Positions 1 through 9,238 of a DNA stretch of 64,000 nucleotides are shown in pieces (position 1 is the first letter of the stretch; each line of letters begins with the position of its first letter). Origin of the DNA: Xiphydria camelus. Lineage: Eukaryota > Arthropoda > Insecta > Hymenoptera > Xiphydriidae. Under the pieces are notes generated by a model. The model saw only the letters and a list, made by a program, of their open reading frames with translations. It had not been told where the DNA came from and made no database searches. The position numbers were made by a program, and so were the translations under genes. The stretch spans positions 16,957,342 through 17,021,341 of the forward strand of contig OY783195.1 in NCBI GenBank assembly GCA_963678675.1, given 5' to 3'.

Positions 1-35
1 AGTCTAGTGCCGGCCGAATGCCGGCCGGCGAACTA

Positions 36-312
36 CCACAGCTTACACAGCTAGCTAACTTTCACGCTGGACCTTTAAACTTGGACGCGTGCTGTCTCTT
101 TCTTGTCAGCGAGAGCTCAGGAGAGAAGTCAGGGCCGCGCTGCACTAGTCTCCTCTTCGCTCGGGAGAGAAGTCTCGCGAGAGCGAGGAGGAGACTAGTG
201 CGGCCCTGATCTTTCCCGAATCAGAAAGAGACAGCACGACTCAAGGTCAACCTTTCGGCGTTTATTACTTCAAAGATGCCGCGTGGGAGTTAGCTAGCTG
301 TGTAAGCTGTGG
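36..312. repeat. Foldback repeat with 25-bp inverted ends
   Basis: The 25 bases at 36-60 are the exact reverse complement of 288-312. Further inward arms (about 90-105 with 220-235, and 140-165 with 187-210) make most of the segment self-complementary. No coding frame of interest is present. This looks like a MITE or foldback unit, but I cannot assign a superfamily because no clear target duplication is visible. Confidence 0.75.
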
Positions 313-320
313 AACTACTA

Positions 321-572
321 CAGTGGTCCCTCTATTACTCGCGCGTCTAGGGGCTGTAAATTCGCAGAATTCTGAGTTAGAGAAGGTTCGCTTCAGCCCC
401 CACTCACCTCAATGGAGGCGTGGTAAAAGAAAGATAGCGCAGTTTCTACCATTCTACGGTACCGGCTTCTCCTCTCTATATTTTCATGCGCACCTCTGTG
501 CGCACTTCATGCTATGGCAGCAGTCATGGCGTCACGGGAGGAGTAGGGGCGCGAGTAATAGAGGGACCACTG
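321..572. mobile_element. Tc1/mariner-type MITE (TA duplication)
   Basis: Ends beginning CAGTGGTCCCTCTATTACTC are inverted repeats of about 24 bp (321-344 and 549-572). TA lies directly outside both ends (319-320 and 573-574), the Tc1/mariner target duplication. The 252-bp interior has no transposase. The superfamily call rests only on the TA flanks and is tentative. Confidence 0.7.
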
Positions 573-574
573 TA

Positions 575-781
575 CACGCGTTAAGCTTTAATAACCAACA
601 GGCCGCCGGCAGGCAGCACAAATGCTCATTTAAATTTGTGTATAGCGGAAAGTGGCCGGCCGACTGAACGTGAATAGGTACCTTTTAACTTTGTGTGTGC
701 GGCCGGCCGGCCAGGACTGACAGTCGACTGACAGTCGGCCGGCCGGCCACGGCCTGAACGTGTATGGGGACCTTAAACAGC
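575..781. other. GC-rich palindromic spacer
   Basis: This stretch carries runs of GGCCGGCC at 701-712 and 736-748 around an imperfect palindrome centred on GTCGAC near 725. The phrase CTGAACGTG is repeated near 664 and 755. No gene is seen. Confidence 0.5.
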
Positions 782-1068
782 AGAACGCACGAGTCGCGAA
801 TCGCGGCGGTTGGCGGTCGTGTGGATGTTAATTTATATAGGAATATATATGGCATACAATGCACTGGCATCCGCGAAACCGCGCGGATGAGCGGACGCCG
901 GCATCGGACGCGGCGTACGCGGTAACCGCGCGGACTTTCATAGTAGCAGTCTCTGCTACTATAGCGACCAACCCATCCGCGGTGGTTTCCGTAAAAGCAA
1001 TCCGCGCTTCCCCGCAGCAACCGCTTCTCCGCCAACCGCCGCGGTTCCCGGTCGTGCGTTCTAGGCCT
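782..1068 (+). mobile_element. MITE family A, copy 1
   Basis: Inverted ends contain AGAACGCACGA. The interior is rich in CCGCGG/CCGCGCGG words and an AT-rich GGAATATATATGGCATAC core. A second copy lies in reverse orientation at 2779-3048 and follows it almost end to end, which makes this a dispersed family rather than a chance palindrome. It is non-coding. Confidence 0.8.
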
Positions 1069-1186
1069 AACTCAGACGGTGTGACTTTCCTTCGACCGTT
1101 TTGTCGCACTGCTGTCGAGAGTAGTGGAGACGCGGCAAATCAGCATGGAGTCGCAGTAAAGCACTCAGACAAATGTCTGAGTTAGG
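1069..1186 (+). mobile_element. MITE family B, truncated copy
   Basis: The left terminus AACTCAGACGGTGTGACTTT and about 100 bases of body match 47935-48137. The right half is missing and is replaced by a short CTCAGACaaatGTCTGAG hairpin. The element abuts family A copy 1 with no spacer. Confidence 0.75.
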
Positions 1187-1270
1187 GTTTGGCCACGCTT
1201 GCGAGCGATTTATCGCGAGAGACAAATCGTTCACGACAATGTCGCGGGCGACAGGCGAGAATCTGGCCAG
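1182..1270. repeat. MITE family C, partial copy
   Basis: The segment starts with TTAGGGTTTGGCCACGCTTG followed by a GCGAGCGATTTATCGCGAGA-type core. Related copies lie at about 2232-2297 (partial) and 2692-2778 (complete). No coding content. Confidence 0.6.
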
Positions 1271-1454
1271 GGAAGGCCGATTCAAAAAATCGTTCACGAC
1301 AATGTAGAGGGGCGACAGGTGAGAACCTGTCCACAGAAAAGCGATTCAAATATCAGTTTTCATCATGCCTATGACATGAACGCGTCAAATTGCCCTTCTC
1401 TTCGAAGACGATCCATTTATAGACCCTTTATTAAAGTGCACAAGGAAATATGGT

Positions 1455-1612
1455 GTACATCCCATCAATAGATATAGAAAAGGGTATGGGGAATTTCATC
1501 ACCTAACAAACAGTTGCGAAAATACCCAGAAAGGCTTTTCCAGTACCTTAGAATGAGCATAGATACGTTTGACTTACTACTAAATAAAATTGGAACAAGT
1601 ATTGTAAAAGAA
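1455..1612 (+). pseudogene. PIF/Harbinger transposase fragment (N-terminal region)
   Basis: In two frames joined by one shift near 1505, the translation gives VHPIN...GYGEFHHL and then LRKYPERLFQYLRMSIDTFD. This is the conserved region preceding the DDE nuclease in HARBI1-like transposases (WVHP, EFHHL, FxxYxRMSxxTFD). About 53 codons survive. The catalytic domain and termini are absent. Two similar relics lie at 47589-47789 (minus) and 51413-52931 (plus). The family assignment comes from motif recognition only. Confidence 0.7.
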
Positions 1613-2104
1613 ATAATCGGAATTGACCGGAAATGCCCGTAATTCGGATCCCGGTTCGTCCTCTGGACACAGCTTCTAAGCTACTTTATTAACCCCTTGC
1701 CGAAGCTATTTCTGTTTACTGGGTGCGGGCGGACTTCCCCGGTCAATCCCTTCCCAGGTACGTCGAGCGTCAGCAGACCGCTGCCGGAACATACCGCCCG
1801 CCTTACCGAAATACGTCACACTCTGCGTTCGACTCAACTACCCTTTGATGTTTCCCGACAACGCGTGGAAAACCAGTCGACATGACGATTGACAAAATAT
1901 GTCGACCGACCAAATCGATTGCCGCGTATACACTCTAGTCAACAGTGTCGATCGACAATGTTGACTCAGTGAGGATGCGGTTTTAGACTAGCGAGGAATT
2001 TATGATCAAGATATTATTAAGCGATGTACGGCCTTCCGTTTTCCGTCCATCGTGTGACGGAATATGCAGTTCACAAGACAAAATGCAGCTAAAGTCGCTA
2101 GTCG
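1613..2104. other. No recognised feature
   Basis: Mixed-composition DNA with no gene or clear terminal repeats. Several GTCGA-containing words cluster at 1877-1960. It may be the decayed remainder of the adjacent Harbinger-like element. Confidence 0.4.
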
Positions 2105-2370
2105 CTTAAGAAATCAAACCAATTTGAAAACAGAGCGACGCGCTTAGCCGCTAAGCGATTTCTCGCTAAGCGACTTTTTAGGTATAGCCACTCCAGTAAG
2201 ATTCAATTGGTTTGAAATATTTTGTTGTCGTTCAGTCGTTCACGTTTATCTCTCGCGATAAATCGCTCGCAAGCGTAGTCGAACCCTAAGCGAATTCGAA
2301 CCAAATTAGCCGCTAAGCGATTTCTCGCTAAGCGTGTCGCTCTGTTTCCAATTCGGTTTGATTTCTTAAG
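2105..2370. repeat. Inverted-repeat element with nested CTAAGCG palindromes
   Basis: CTTAAGAAATCAAACC at 2105 is mirrored by GGTTTGATTTCTTAAG ending at 2370, with about 40 bp of arm on each side. Two copies of CGCTAAGCGATTTCTCGCTAAGCG lie inside, and a partial family C copy at 2232-2297 appears inserted in the middle. Confidence 0.65.
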
Positions 2371-2690
2371 CCGGGTCTTCACTGCGTGAAACTCTTTCGC
2401 GAAACTGTTTCGCGAAAATGTTCCGCGAGTATCGGGACGAAACGTCTCGGGTTCCAGGCGAAAATAAGGTGAGCCGCCAGTTTGCGCGAGACAATGATGC
2501 CGGCGAAACACACGGTGCACGTTCACACTGGCGGCACTCGGAAGGCGAAGCTCTTTGATGCGCGATCGAAAACCGACTGACATTTGGCTCACTTCGAAAC
2601 ATACTCGCGAAACAAGTTTCGGGGTGAGTACAAAGTATACACGAGGCGAGACTAGTTTCGCGAAACAGTTTCGCGCAGTGAAGACCCGGC
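2370..2690. mobile_element. MITE with GCCGGGTCTTCACTGCG ends
   Basis: GCCGGGTCTTCACTGCG at 2370 is repeated in inverse at 2674-2690. Subterminal copies of TTTCGCGAAAC occur on both sides. The element is 321 bp and non-coding. It directly abuts the preceding and following elements. Confidence 0.75.
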
Positions 2691-2691
2691 T

Positions 2692-2778
2692 TTAGGGTTC
2701 GGCCACGCTTGCGAGCGACATTATCGTGAACAATAATTCTCTTGCGATAAATCGCTCGCAAGCGTGACCGAACCCTAA
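2692..2778. mobile_element. MITE family C, complete 87-bp copy
   Basis: 27-bp arms (2692-2718 and 2752-2778) begin TTAGGGTTCGGCCACGCTTG and are inverted with one or two mismatches. A 33-bp AT-rich loop separates them. This is the shortest complete unit in the cluster. Confidence 0.75.
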
Positions 2779-3048
2779 GGCCTAGAACGCACGAGCGGGA
2801 ACCGCGGCGGTTGGCGGTGAAGCGGCGCCGCGGGGAAGCGCGGATTGCTCTTGCGGAAACCGCCGCGGATGGTTGGTCGCTAGAGCAGTGACTGTTACTA
2901 TAAAAGTCCGCGCGGTTTCCGCGTTCATCGCGTCCGCTCATCCGCGCGGTTACGCGGATGCCAGTGCGTTGTCTGCCATATATTCCTATATAAATTAACA
3001 ATCGCACGACCGGCAACCGCCGCGATTCGCGGCTCCTGTGTTCTGCTG
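2779..3048 (-). mobile_element. MITE family A, copy 2 (inverted)
   Basis: Reverse-complement copy of 782-1068, sharing the AGAACGCACGA ends, the CCGCGCGG-rich arms and the TATATTCCTATATAAATTAA core. Divergence by small indels suggests independent insertions. Confidence 0.8.
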
Positions 3049-4080
3049 CTAAGTTTGTAGAGTTCGGGGCGTCCTTCTTGTCGACGGGACTTTAGCCTCC
3101 GCTCGCCCCGGGGCGTTGGTAGCACGGGATTGTCCATCGCAGTGTGTATGTTATTTTTACATTTATTTATGATCAACATGTGTTTAAAATAACTTTTATC
3201 GTAAAGTATGAAAATTGTTATAATCCTAGGAAATCTCGTGTTCTTTCAATATTAAGTACATCGATTTTACTGTTGTCTATCGAATTATGGAAAGAAACTG
3301 TCTTCCTCCCCTCCTCGCCCCCTTCTTGTTCCATTATGATTTTTTATATAGTCGCGTATATTGGCTGCGGCATCTATCATGCTTCTTGGTATACACTCAG
3401 TTTCAAAAAGGGTTATCCACCTGCGCCTTTCATCCAATTATACCTACATATGAGGTCTTTGTGATTAGTATTGTAATGAACTGTCCATTTAAATGGGTAG
3501 TATATATTTGTACAATACATATTAACCTGCTGAGGGCAATCTCTTTATATGGTGATTCCCTTAAATAAAAGAAAGTCTGTAAGACAGCGGCCTACTATGG
3601 GTGCTCAGATATTCAGGGTGGCCCCCAGAGGGCTTTTATAATATAATATATATCGCATCTATTATAATACTTTTCAGTTCTTTTTGTATTAATAGTTTGA
3701 ATAGCGTTCTGTTAAAATAATAACTTGTATTAGTAATTTTATAACAACATGCATCTAGTAATGAAATGTTGCTTCAAATGCTGAATCTGATATACGAGTA
3801 GATAGCGATTTAGACTAATTGTATAAAAATGGTGTTCATATGACAGATTTTAAGTGTATCACGAATATTTGAATATACAAGCCATTTCTGTTACCTATAT
3901 AAATTATTCTTAAATTCGCAATCTTGGATCCATAATTTTTAATTAAAAAATTTTAATAACAAATTCGTAATCAGGCTCTTTAAACAGCCCTAAATATGAA
4001 TCTTCAAGCGAATCCAGTAAATATTTGGTCAAGTGGTCCGCCATTTTGGATCCGTTATTTTGAATTTTATATCTTTAAAA
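3049..4080. other. AT-rich spacer, no gene recognised
   Basis: Open frames of about 100 codons (3144-3464, 3287-3568) are low-complexity and show no motif I recognise. Composition becomes strongly AT-rich after 3600. No terminal repeats were found. Confidence 0.4.
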
Positions 4081-4152
4081 TTAATTTAACTAAACTAAGT
4101 AATTATCAGGCCAAACAACTTTTAACAACAATCACTTCACGTCTGACGTTTC
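4081..4152 (-). repeat. Inverted copy of Penelope-like terminal sequence
   Basis: This 72-bp segment is the near-perfect reverse complement of 6390-6461. It includes the 3' half of the hammerhead core in reverse (CGTCTGACGTTTC). It lies immediately upstream of the GIY-YIG relic. Penelope-like elements commonly carry such rearranged, inverted terminal copies, so I read it as part of the same insertion. Confidence 0.7.
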
Positions 4153-4168
4153 AAAGTTTTTTAATTCA

Positions 4169-4444
4169 GGAAAGGATAAGTTAAAGATAGATTTCAATAG
4201 CAATGTTGTTTACGAGATCAATTGTAAAGATTGTGGTAAAAAGTATATCGGTGAAACTAGCAGATGCCTTAAAAAACGCTTATATGAACATCAGTATAGT
4301 GTTAAAATGGGCAAAGAAAGCACTGGTCTTTTTAAGCATGCAATTGGCAATAAACATGTTTTTGAGTTTGATAATCCTAAAATTTTGTCACGAGAAAAAC
4401 ATTGGGCAAAGAGAAAGATATTAGAAAATTTTTATGTTAACTAA
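4169..4444 (+). pseudogene. Penelope-like element, GIY-YIG endonuclease C-terminus
   Basis: An open frame of 91 codons ending in TAA encodes YEINCKDCGKKYIGETSRCL followed by KKRLYEH. This is the Cys-pair plus YIG signature of the GIY-YIG nuclease that follows the reverse transcriptase in Penelope-like elements. It continues with a conserved tail (LFKHA, HVFEF, REKHWAKRKILE). The RT domain is absent, so this is a 5'-truncated remnant. The reading frame itself is uninterrupted. Upstream lies an inverted terminal copy and 2 kb downstream a hammerhead motif, both expected of this class. Confidence 0.8.
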
Positions 4445-6350
4445 ATTAAAGACAATATAAATATTAAAACTGATAATGCCCAGCTAGCAAAGTAGTTCTA
4501 TAAATTTAGAGTAATAGGAATTTTATATTCTGTTAATGTTTTATAGTTTTATCTAGAGCACTGAATTGTTCCATTAATGTGGCACGTGAGACTATTTTGC
4601 CTTCAGAAACTGAATTGTTTTTTAAATGTGTTGCAAGAACGTTCTTAGAGCATAACTTTTAGAGCATTTATAAGATAACTGCTAATGCAGCCCTATAAGA
4701 GTGTACAGTAACACCATTTTACAGCAACGGTGCTTATAGAATCAAATTACTGTAAAACTGATGCAAAATAGTGCCTTATATAGAATTATACCATATCCTG
4801 TAACACTCTTATAAAATTATTCCGTAATGTCGCTTATAGATTCTTTATAGAACTATTATGTAAGGGGTTGCTAAGTTACAATTTTGCTACGGAGAACAAA
4901 TTACAAATATGGAAGCTGCTATCGAACGAGAAAAAGCTCTATAAGGCAGTTATAGAGAATAATAATACAGTTGTTATATAAAATCATTATAGAGTAAATA
5001 AGTATTAATACAAGCCTTTTTGTTCCATAAAGAGAGACGCTATAGAACTATCATACCATAACCACATTTTATTTGATGCCATGTTTTAAGAGTTTATTTT
5101 GTTGTGTTGGGTGTACGAGTTTTGTACAATTGCAATATTTCTAATATATACCTATAATATAAATAGGTGAAATAGTATGGATTATGTTTACTTTCTGACT
5201 ATTTTATATAGTCATTTTATACAGTTGGTTGCTAAACTCATCAATTTAGAAAACATTTTTTTTTATTAAATTTCCAGCATCATGGGAAATATAAGATAAA
5301 CTGCGGGCGAGTCAAAAAATTACTATTATGTACTATATATTTCACGATAAAGCTTTTTCCGCATAAAAATTTACTGCTCCCTGATGGACTCTATACAAAC
5401 CAACTAAGCAATTCGTAATGATGTGAGTACTCTTATGCAGGTTGATTAGGATCATCTTGGTTCTTGGTCTATCCATATTATTTCTGACATGTGAAACGTT
5501 GTGATGCGATACAGAAACATTTTATTTTTAAAAGGCAATTAAATGATTTTAAAGTTCTCTAAATAGAACGCCATGCACACAGGAGCGTTCAGCAGATGAG
5601 GACTCGAGGACACCGACCGATTAGCGAAGTTAAACAGCAAAAAGTGCGGACAGTAGTTGGATAGGTGACCGCTCACGATTAAAAGATATACTACTACTAG
5701 AAAACACCCATGCAACACAGAAATTATATAATGAAGCAATATGCGCTGCTAAAGAATAATTGTATAAGAGTTCTTTTTTTGTTCCATACCAGAATTCTAA
5801 GACAACATTTTAGAGAACTGCTATAGAATTTTTATGAGATTGCTTTATAACTATGTTATAAAGATTCTTTAAGACCAGTGAGAACGTTTACTCACACAAC
5901 AATTCTATAAGTGTTTCCTGCAGACCTTATAGAACAGCTTAAAGAACTAAAACGTTCTATAGAATGGTGCCCATTCTTATCCTATAAGTGTTGTAAGAAC
6001 GTTAGAAAATGTTCTTAGAACAAACATTGTTCTATAAGACTTGCTCTGGAAACGTTCTTACGATTTTTATAGAACATAAAATTGCTACCTCTCTGTCTGT
6101 GTGTGTGTGGGTGTTGAACTTCATCAAATTTATGAATCAATAATATAAAAATTTAAATTTAAATGTAACAATAATATTGATTATAGAGATTGGTTTATGG
6201 GTTATTAACAATACTTTCGAATTTGACATTATTAAGATGACAGTGTTATTAGTAAATATTATTAGGGGGTTGAGAAGAAGAAAGTAATATAAGTAGGGAA
6301 GGGAGGGGATAACGGTTGTTAGAGATATAAATAGTGAATTCAAACAGATG
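4445..6350. other. AT-rich region rich in TTATAGAAC / GTTCTATAA words
   Basis: No gene is recognised. The words TATAGAAC, TTCTATAA and short variants recur many times on both strands, for example near 4733, 4848, 5055, 5820, 5928, 5951, 6029 and 6065, and often as the palindrome TTCTATAGAA. A segment at about 5150-5740 is poorer in the motif and may be an insertion. No terminal repeats define an element. Confidence 0.4.
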
Positions 6351-6357
6351 TGGGTCA

Positions 6358-6405
6358 TTACGTCTCTGAAGAGGGTTCGAAGAGGAACCGAAACGTCAGA
6401 CGTGA
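6358..6405 (+). ncRNA. Hammerhead ribozyme core (minimal type I)
   Basis: The strand shows every invariant of the hammerhead fold in order: stem I 5' strand ACGTCT (6360-6365), CUGAAGA (6366-6372, matches CUGANGA), stem II GGTTC/GAACC (6374-6378 with 6385-6389), GAAA (6390-6393), then a GUC cleavage triplet (6395-6397). The stem I 3' strand AGACGT (6398-6403) follows directly. Stem III is reduced to ACGT, the short self-complementary type known from Penelope-like elements, which favours pairing between two copies. The sequence match is seen directly; activity is inferred. Confidence 0.75.
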
Positions 6406-6461
6406 AGTGATTGTTGTTAAAAGTTGTTTGGCCTGATAATTACCTAGTTAAGTTAAATTAA
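6390..6461 (+). repeat. Penelope-like terminal sequence, forward copy
   Basis: Begins at the hammerhead GAAA and runs to AGTTAAATTAA. It is the inverted partner of 4081-4152, so the pair brackets about 2.4 kb containing the GIY-YIG relic. Confidence 0.65.
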
Positions 6462-7829
6462 TTTTAAACGACTACAGACAACATAAGTATTACCTTAAGA
6501 ATTTTATTTCTGACCTCAAATTTGTAATCAGCAACCTCAAGAACCCTTGTATAAGTACGACCCTTGTATAAGTAACTCAAACCTTTTTTCTATTTTTGGC
6601 CAAAGAATGAAATCTCTCAGACCAATGTGGGATGCTGAAAATACAGGGTTACTACAAAAGAATCATCACGTTTTAAAAATATATATTTCATAAAGTATTA
6701 CAGATATAATCGTAAATGATCTGCCAATAGGAAGGGAAAATATTCAAGTTTTTGAGCATATCATTACAAATATTCGATGTGCGCTCCTTGCGTCATACGA
6801 CATACGTCCAAACGATAGCCCGGTTCGATCCATACACGCTGTAATGTGTGTCGATCGATATTTTTAACAGCAGTCGTAATGCGTTCTCGGAGTTCATCCA
6901 ATGTAACAACATGCAATGGTACCAACAGGCAATGATGGTATGTAAACTTTATCTTTAATGCAGCCCTAAAGAAAAAATATTATGCGTGCAACGCCACGCG
7001 GTAGAAGTGAAACTTCTAGACGCTTTTCAGTTGTGATAATTTATGTAAAGTAAAGATTGGTTTAATTCGGCTAAATTAAATGATGGGAATTTATGAAAAT
7101 AACAAATGATAAATTGTAAGATTATTTATGCTATATGAAACTATGCAAAAATATAAGACTTACGACTATTGTAAATGATAGATACAATTTTAAGTAAAAG
7201 TTCACAATGATATTTTTCTAATAACTACATGGTAGGTGTAGTTCGTTTCCAATTCAGACGGACTGATTTATAATTCCTAAATGTGTTGTTTTTATATACC
7301 TACCTACTATTTATATCCCTATTCCCTTAAGAGGGTAAATGAATAAAAATGTAAATGTAAATTTTAAAGCAATCGGTGAAGAACTTTCGGAGATTTAAGA
7401 TTATGGACAAACGAACATTTACATTTTTATTTATGTACCCTCTTAAGGGAGTAGGTATATAAAAACAACACATTTAGCAGTTATAAATCAGTCCGTCTGA
7501 ATTTCAAACGAACTATACCTACTATGTAGTTATTAGAAAAATATCATTGTGTGAATTGTATCTATCATTTACAATAGTCGTAAGTCTTATATTTTTGCAC
7601 AATCTTATATAGCATAAGTAATCTTACAATTTATCATTTGTTATTTTTATAAATTCCCATCATTTAATTTAGCTGAATTAAACCAATCTTTACTTTACAT
7701 AAATTATCACAACTGAAAAGCATCTAGAAGTTTCACTTCTACCGCGTGGCGTTGCACGCACAATATTTTTTCTTTGGGGCTGCATTAAAGACAAAGTTTA
7801 TATACCACCATTAACCACCAACAACATCG

Positions 7830-7988
7830 ATTGAACTCCGAGAACGCATTGCGACTGCTGTTAAAAGTATCGATCGACACACATTACAGCGTGTATGGAT
7901 CGAACCGGACTATCGTTTGGACGTACATATGTCGTGTGACGCAAGGAGCCCATATCGAACATTTGTAATGATATTCTCTAAAACTTGA
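7830..7988 (+). pseudogene. Mariner-like transposase C-terminal tail (in palindrome arm)
   Basis: An open stretch of 52 codons reads IELRERIATAVKSIDRHTLQ followed by RVWIEPDYRLDVH. It resembles the last residues of mariner/IS630 transposases, after the DDE domain (LR.RI..AV..I...TLQRVW). It ends at TGA. The opposite arm carries the inverted counterpart at about 6740-6905. No catalytic residues remain. Confidence 0.55.
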
Positions 7989-8022
7989 ATATTTTCCCTT
8001 TCTATTGACATATCATTTACTA

Positions 8023-8588
8023 TTAGGTGTAGAAATAAGTGTCCGCTGTTTGACAAAAGATGGCCCCGCCAGAAGGTTATGTTGAAATTGTCAGATGTAA
8101 AAAGTAGTACCGTAAGTTTGGTCATCTGGTAACAACATAACATTGAAGTATTAGTGACTCCGTATCAGCATCAGATAATTTTTTTTGTGCGAAAATGTCA
8201 AGTTTTGTGCCGAATAAGCGTCACTTGCGGGAACTTTTGATTTACTTCTTTAATTTGAAGAAATCTGCAGAAAGCTGAGGCGCATCGCATCGATTGCTTG
8301 TAGAAGCATATGGTGAAGCTGCTTTAAGTGAGAGAAGTTGTCGTGAGTGGTTTCAACAGTTTAAAAACGGTGAGTTTCACGTGGAAGATAAAGAACGCAG
8401 TGGAAAGCTAAAAGTGTACGAAGACACGGAATTGGAAGTATTATTGAAGGAAGATTCGTCCCAAACGCAAAACGAACTTGCACTTACATTAGAAGTGACT
8501 CAACAAGCAATTTCACTGTCTTGTGAAAGACTCACAATAAATTCTTAATTTTTGATAGAAAACGGCGAAAACTTATTTGTACTCCTAA
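8023..8588 (+). mobile_element. Mariner deletion derivative, 566 bp
   Basis: Ends TTAGGTGTAGAAATAAGT (8023) and ACTTATTTGTACTCCTAA (to 8588) are inverted repeats flanked by TA. The same terminus closes the mariner relic at 51211-51228. The element sits in the right arm of the 6644-8663 palindrome. The undisturbed left arm supplies the empty-site sequence, so the insertion point is certain. Confidence 0.9.
8195..8548 (+). pseudogene. Mariner transposase, N-terminal HTH domain only
   Basis: From ATG the frame gives MSSFVPNKRHLRELLIYFFN, an in-frame TGA at codon 28 (8276-8278), then the first helix-turn-helix (AYGEAALSERSCREWFQQFK), VEDKERSGK and the second helix-turn-helix up to VTQQAIS. This is about one third of a mariner protein of roughly 340 residues. 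The DD34D catalytic part was lost in the internal deletion, so the protein cannot be functional. Confidence 0.85.
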
Positions 8589-8759
8589 TATTATATCTGT
8601 ACCTAATACTTTCTGAAATATACATTTTTTAAACCCGATGATGATTCTTTTGTAGTAACCCTGTATATTGAAATAAGCACAAATATTACTCGATGTTATT
8701 AGGTGTACAACTTTGTTTCCGCCGTTTTCCATCCGCCGTTCACTTAAAAGGATCAGGTT

Positions 8760-9217
8760 CAGATTTCTAAACGTCTAACGACGAAACTTTTACTGTAAAT
8801 TCGAATTTGCAAAACTAAATTAAATTTTTAACAAAAATATCAAGCATGAGAATAAAAAATGTAAATTTCTATCGCGCAATTGTATTGCAGAATCGAATAA
8901 ATCGATTCTCAATTGCAAAAACCGAAAAAATTGAATTTCGTCGATAGCGCCATCTGTCACGAATCGAAAAAAAATGTTTCAAATAAAAGTTATGTAGTTT
9001 TTAATGTAGAATGCGAATATGCAATCAAGATTGGGGGTTCCTATTTAAGATTTTGAAGCTTCCCCCTGCCCCACCTACAGGGGTTGGGGTGTGGGATCAA
9101 TCTTGGTATCATTTGATCGTTTTTTTTAAATATCAGATACGTGTTTTTTCGTTTCCCGATCTGAAGCGTACTTTTCGAGATATTCAACCGTTTTTATACT
9201 TTTTGGACACCCGTATA
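8760..9217 (+). repeat. Dispersed repeat X, copy 1
   Basis: About 455 bp that recurs in reverse at 35837-36291. It includes the G-rich phrase TTGGGGGTTCCTATTTAAGA, TTTCCCGATCTGAAGCGTAC and a terminus complementary to CAGGGTGTCCAAAAAGTATA. It has no transposase frame. It is probably one end of a larger non-autonomous element, since only one end shows the CAGGGT-type signature (degenerate here). Confidence 0.75.
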
Positions 9218-9238
9218 TAAATAGAAACGTGAAATATA

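Larger units (their letters stand above)
6644..8663. mobile_element. Large palindromic TA-CAGGGT element with ~715-bp arms
   Basis: The arms 6644-7357 and 7416-8663 are reverse complements around a 58-bp spacer. The ends read CAGGGTTACTACAAAAGAAT and are flanked by TA (6642-6643 and 8664-8665). The right arm is longer because a mariner (8023-8588) is inserted at its own TA. Each arm carries the same transposase tail remnant. Subterminal arms contain a GAAGTGAAACTTCTAGA motif. The structure suits a Tc1/mariner-derived foldback element. Confidence 0.85.
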
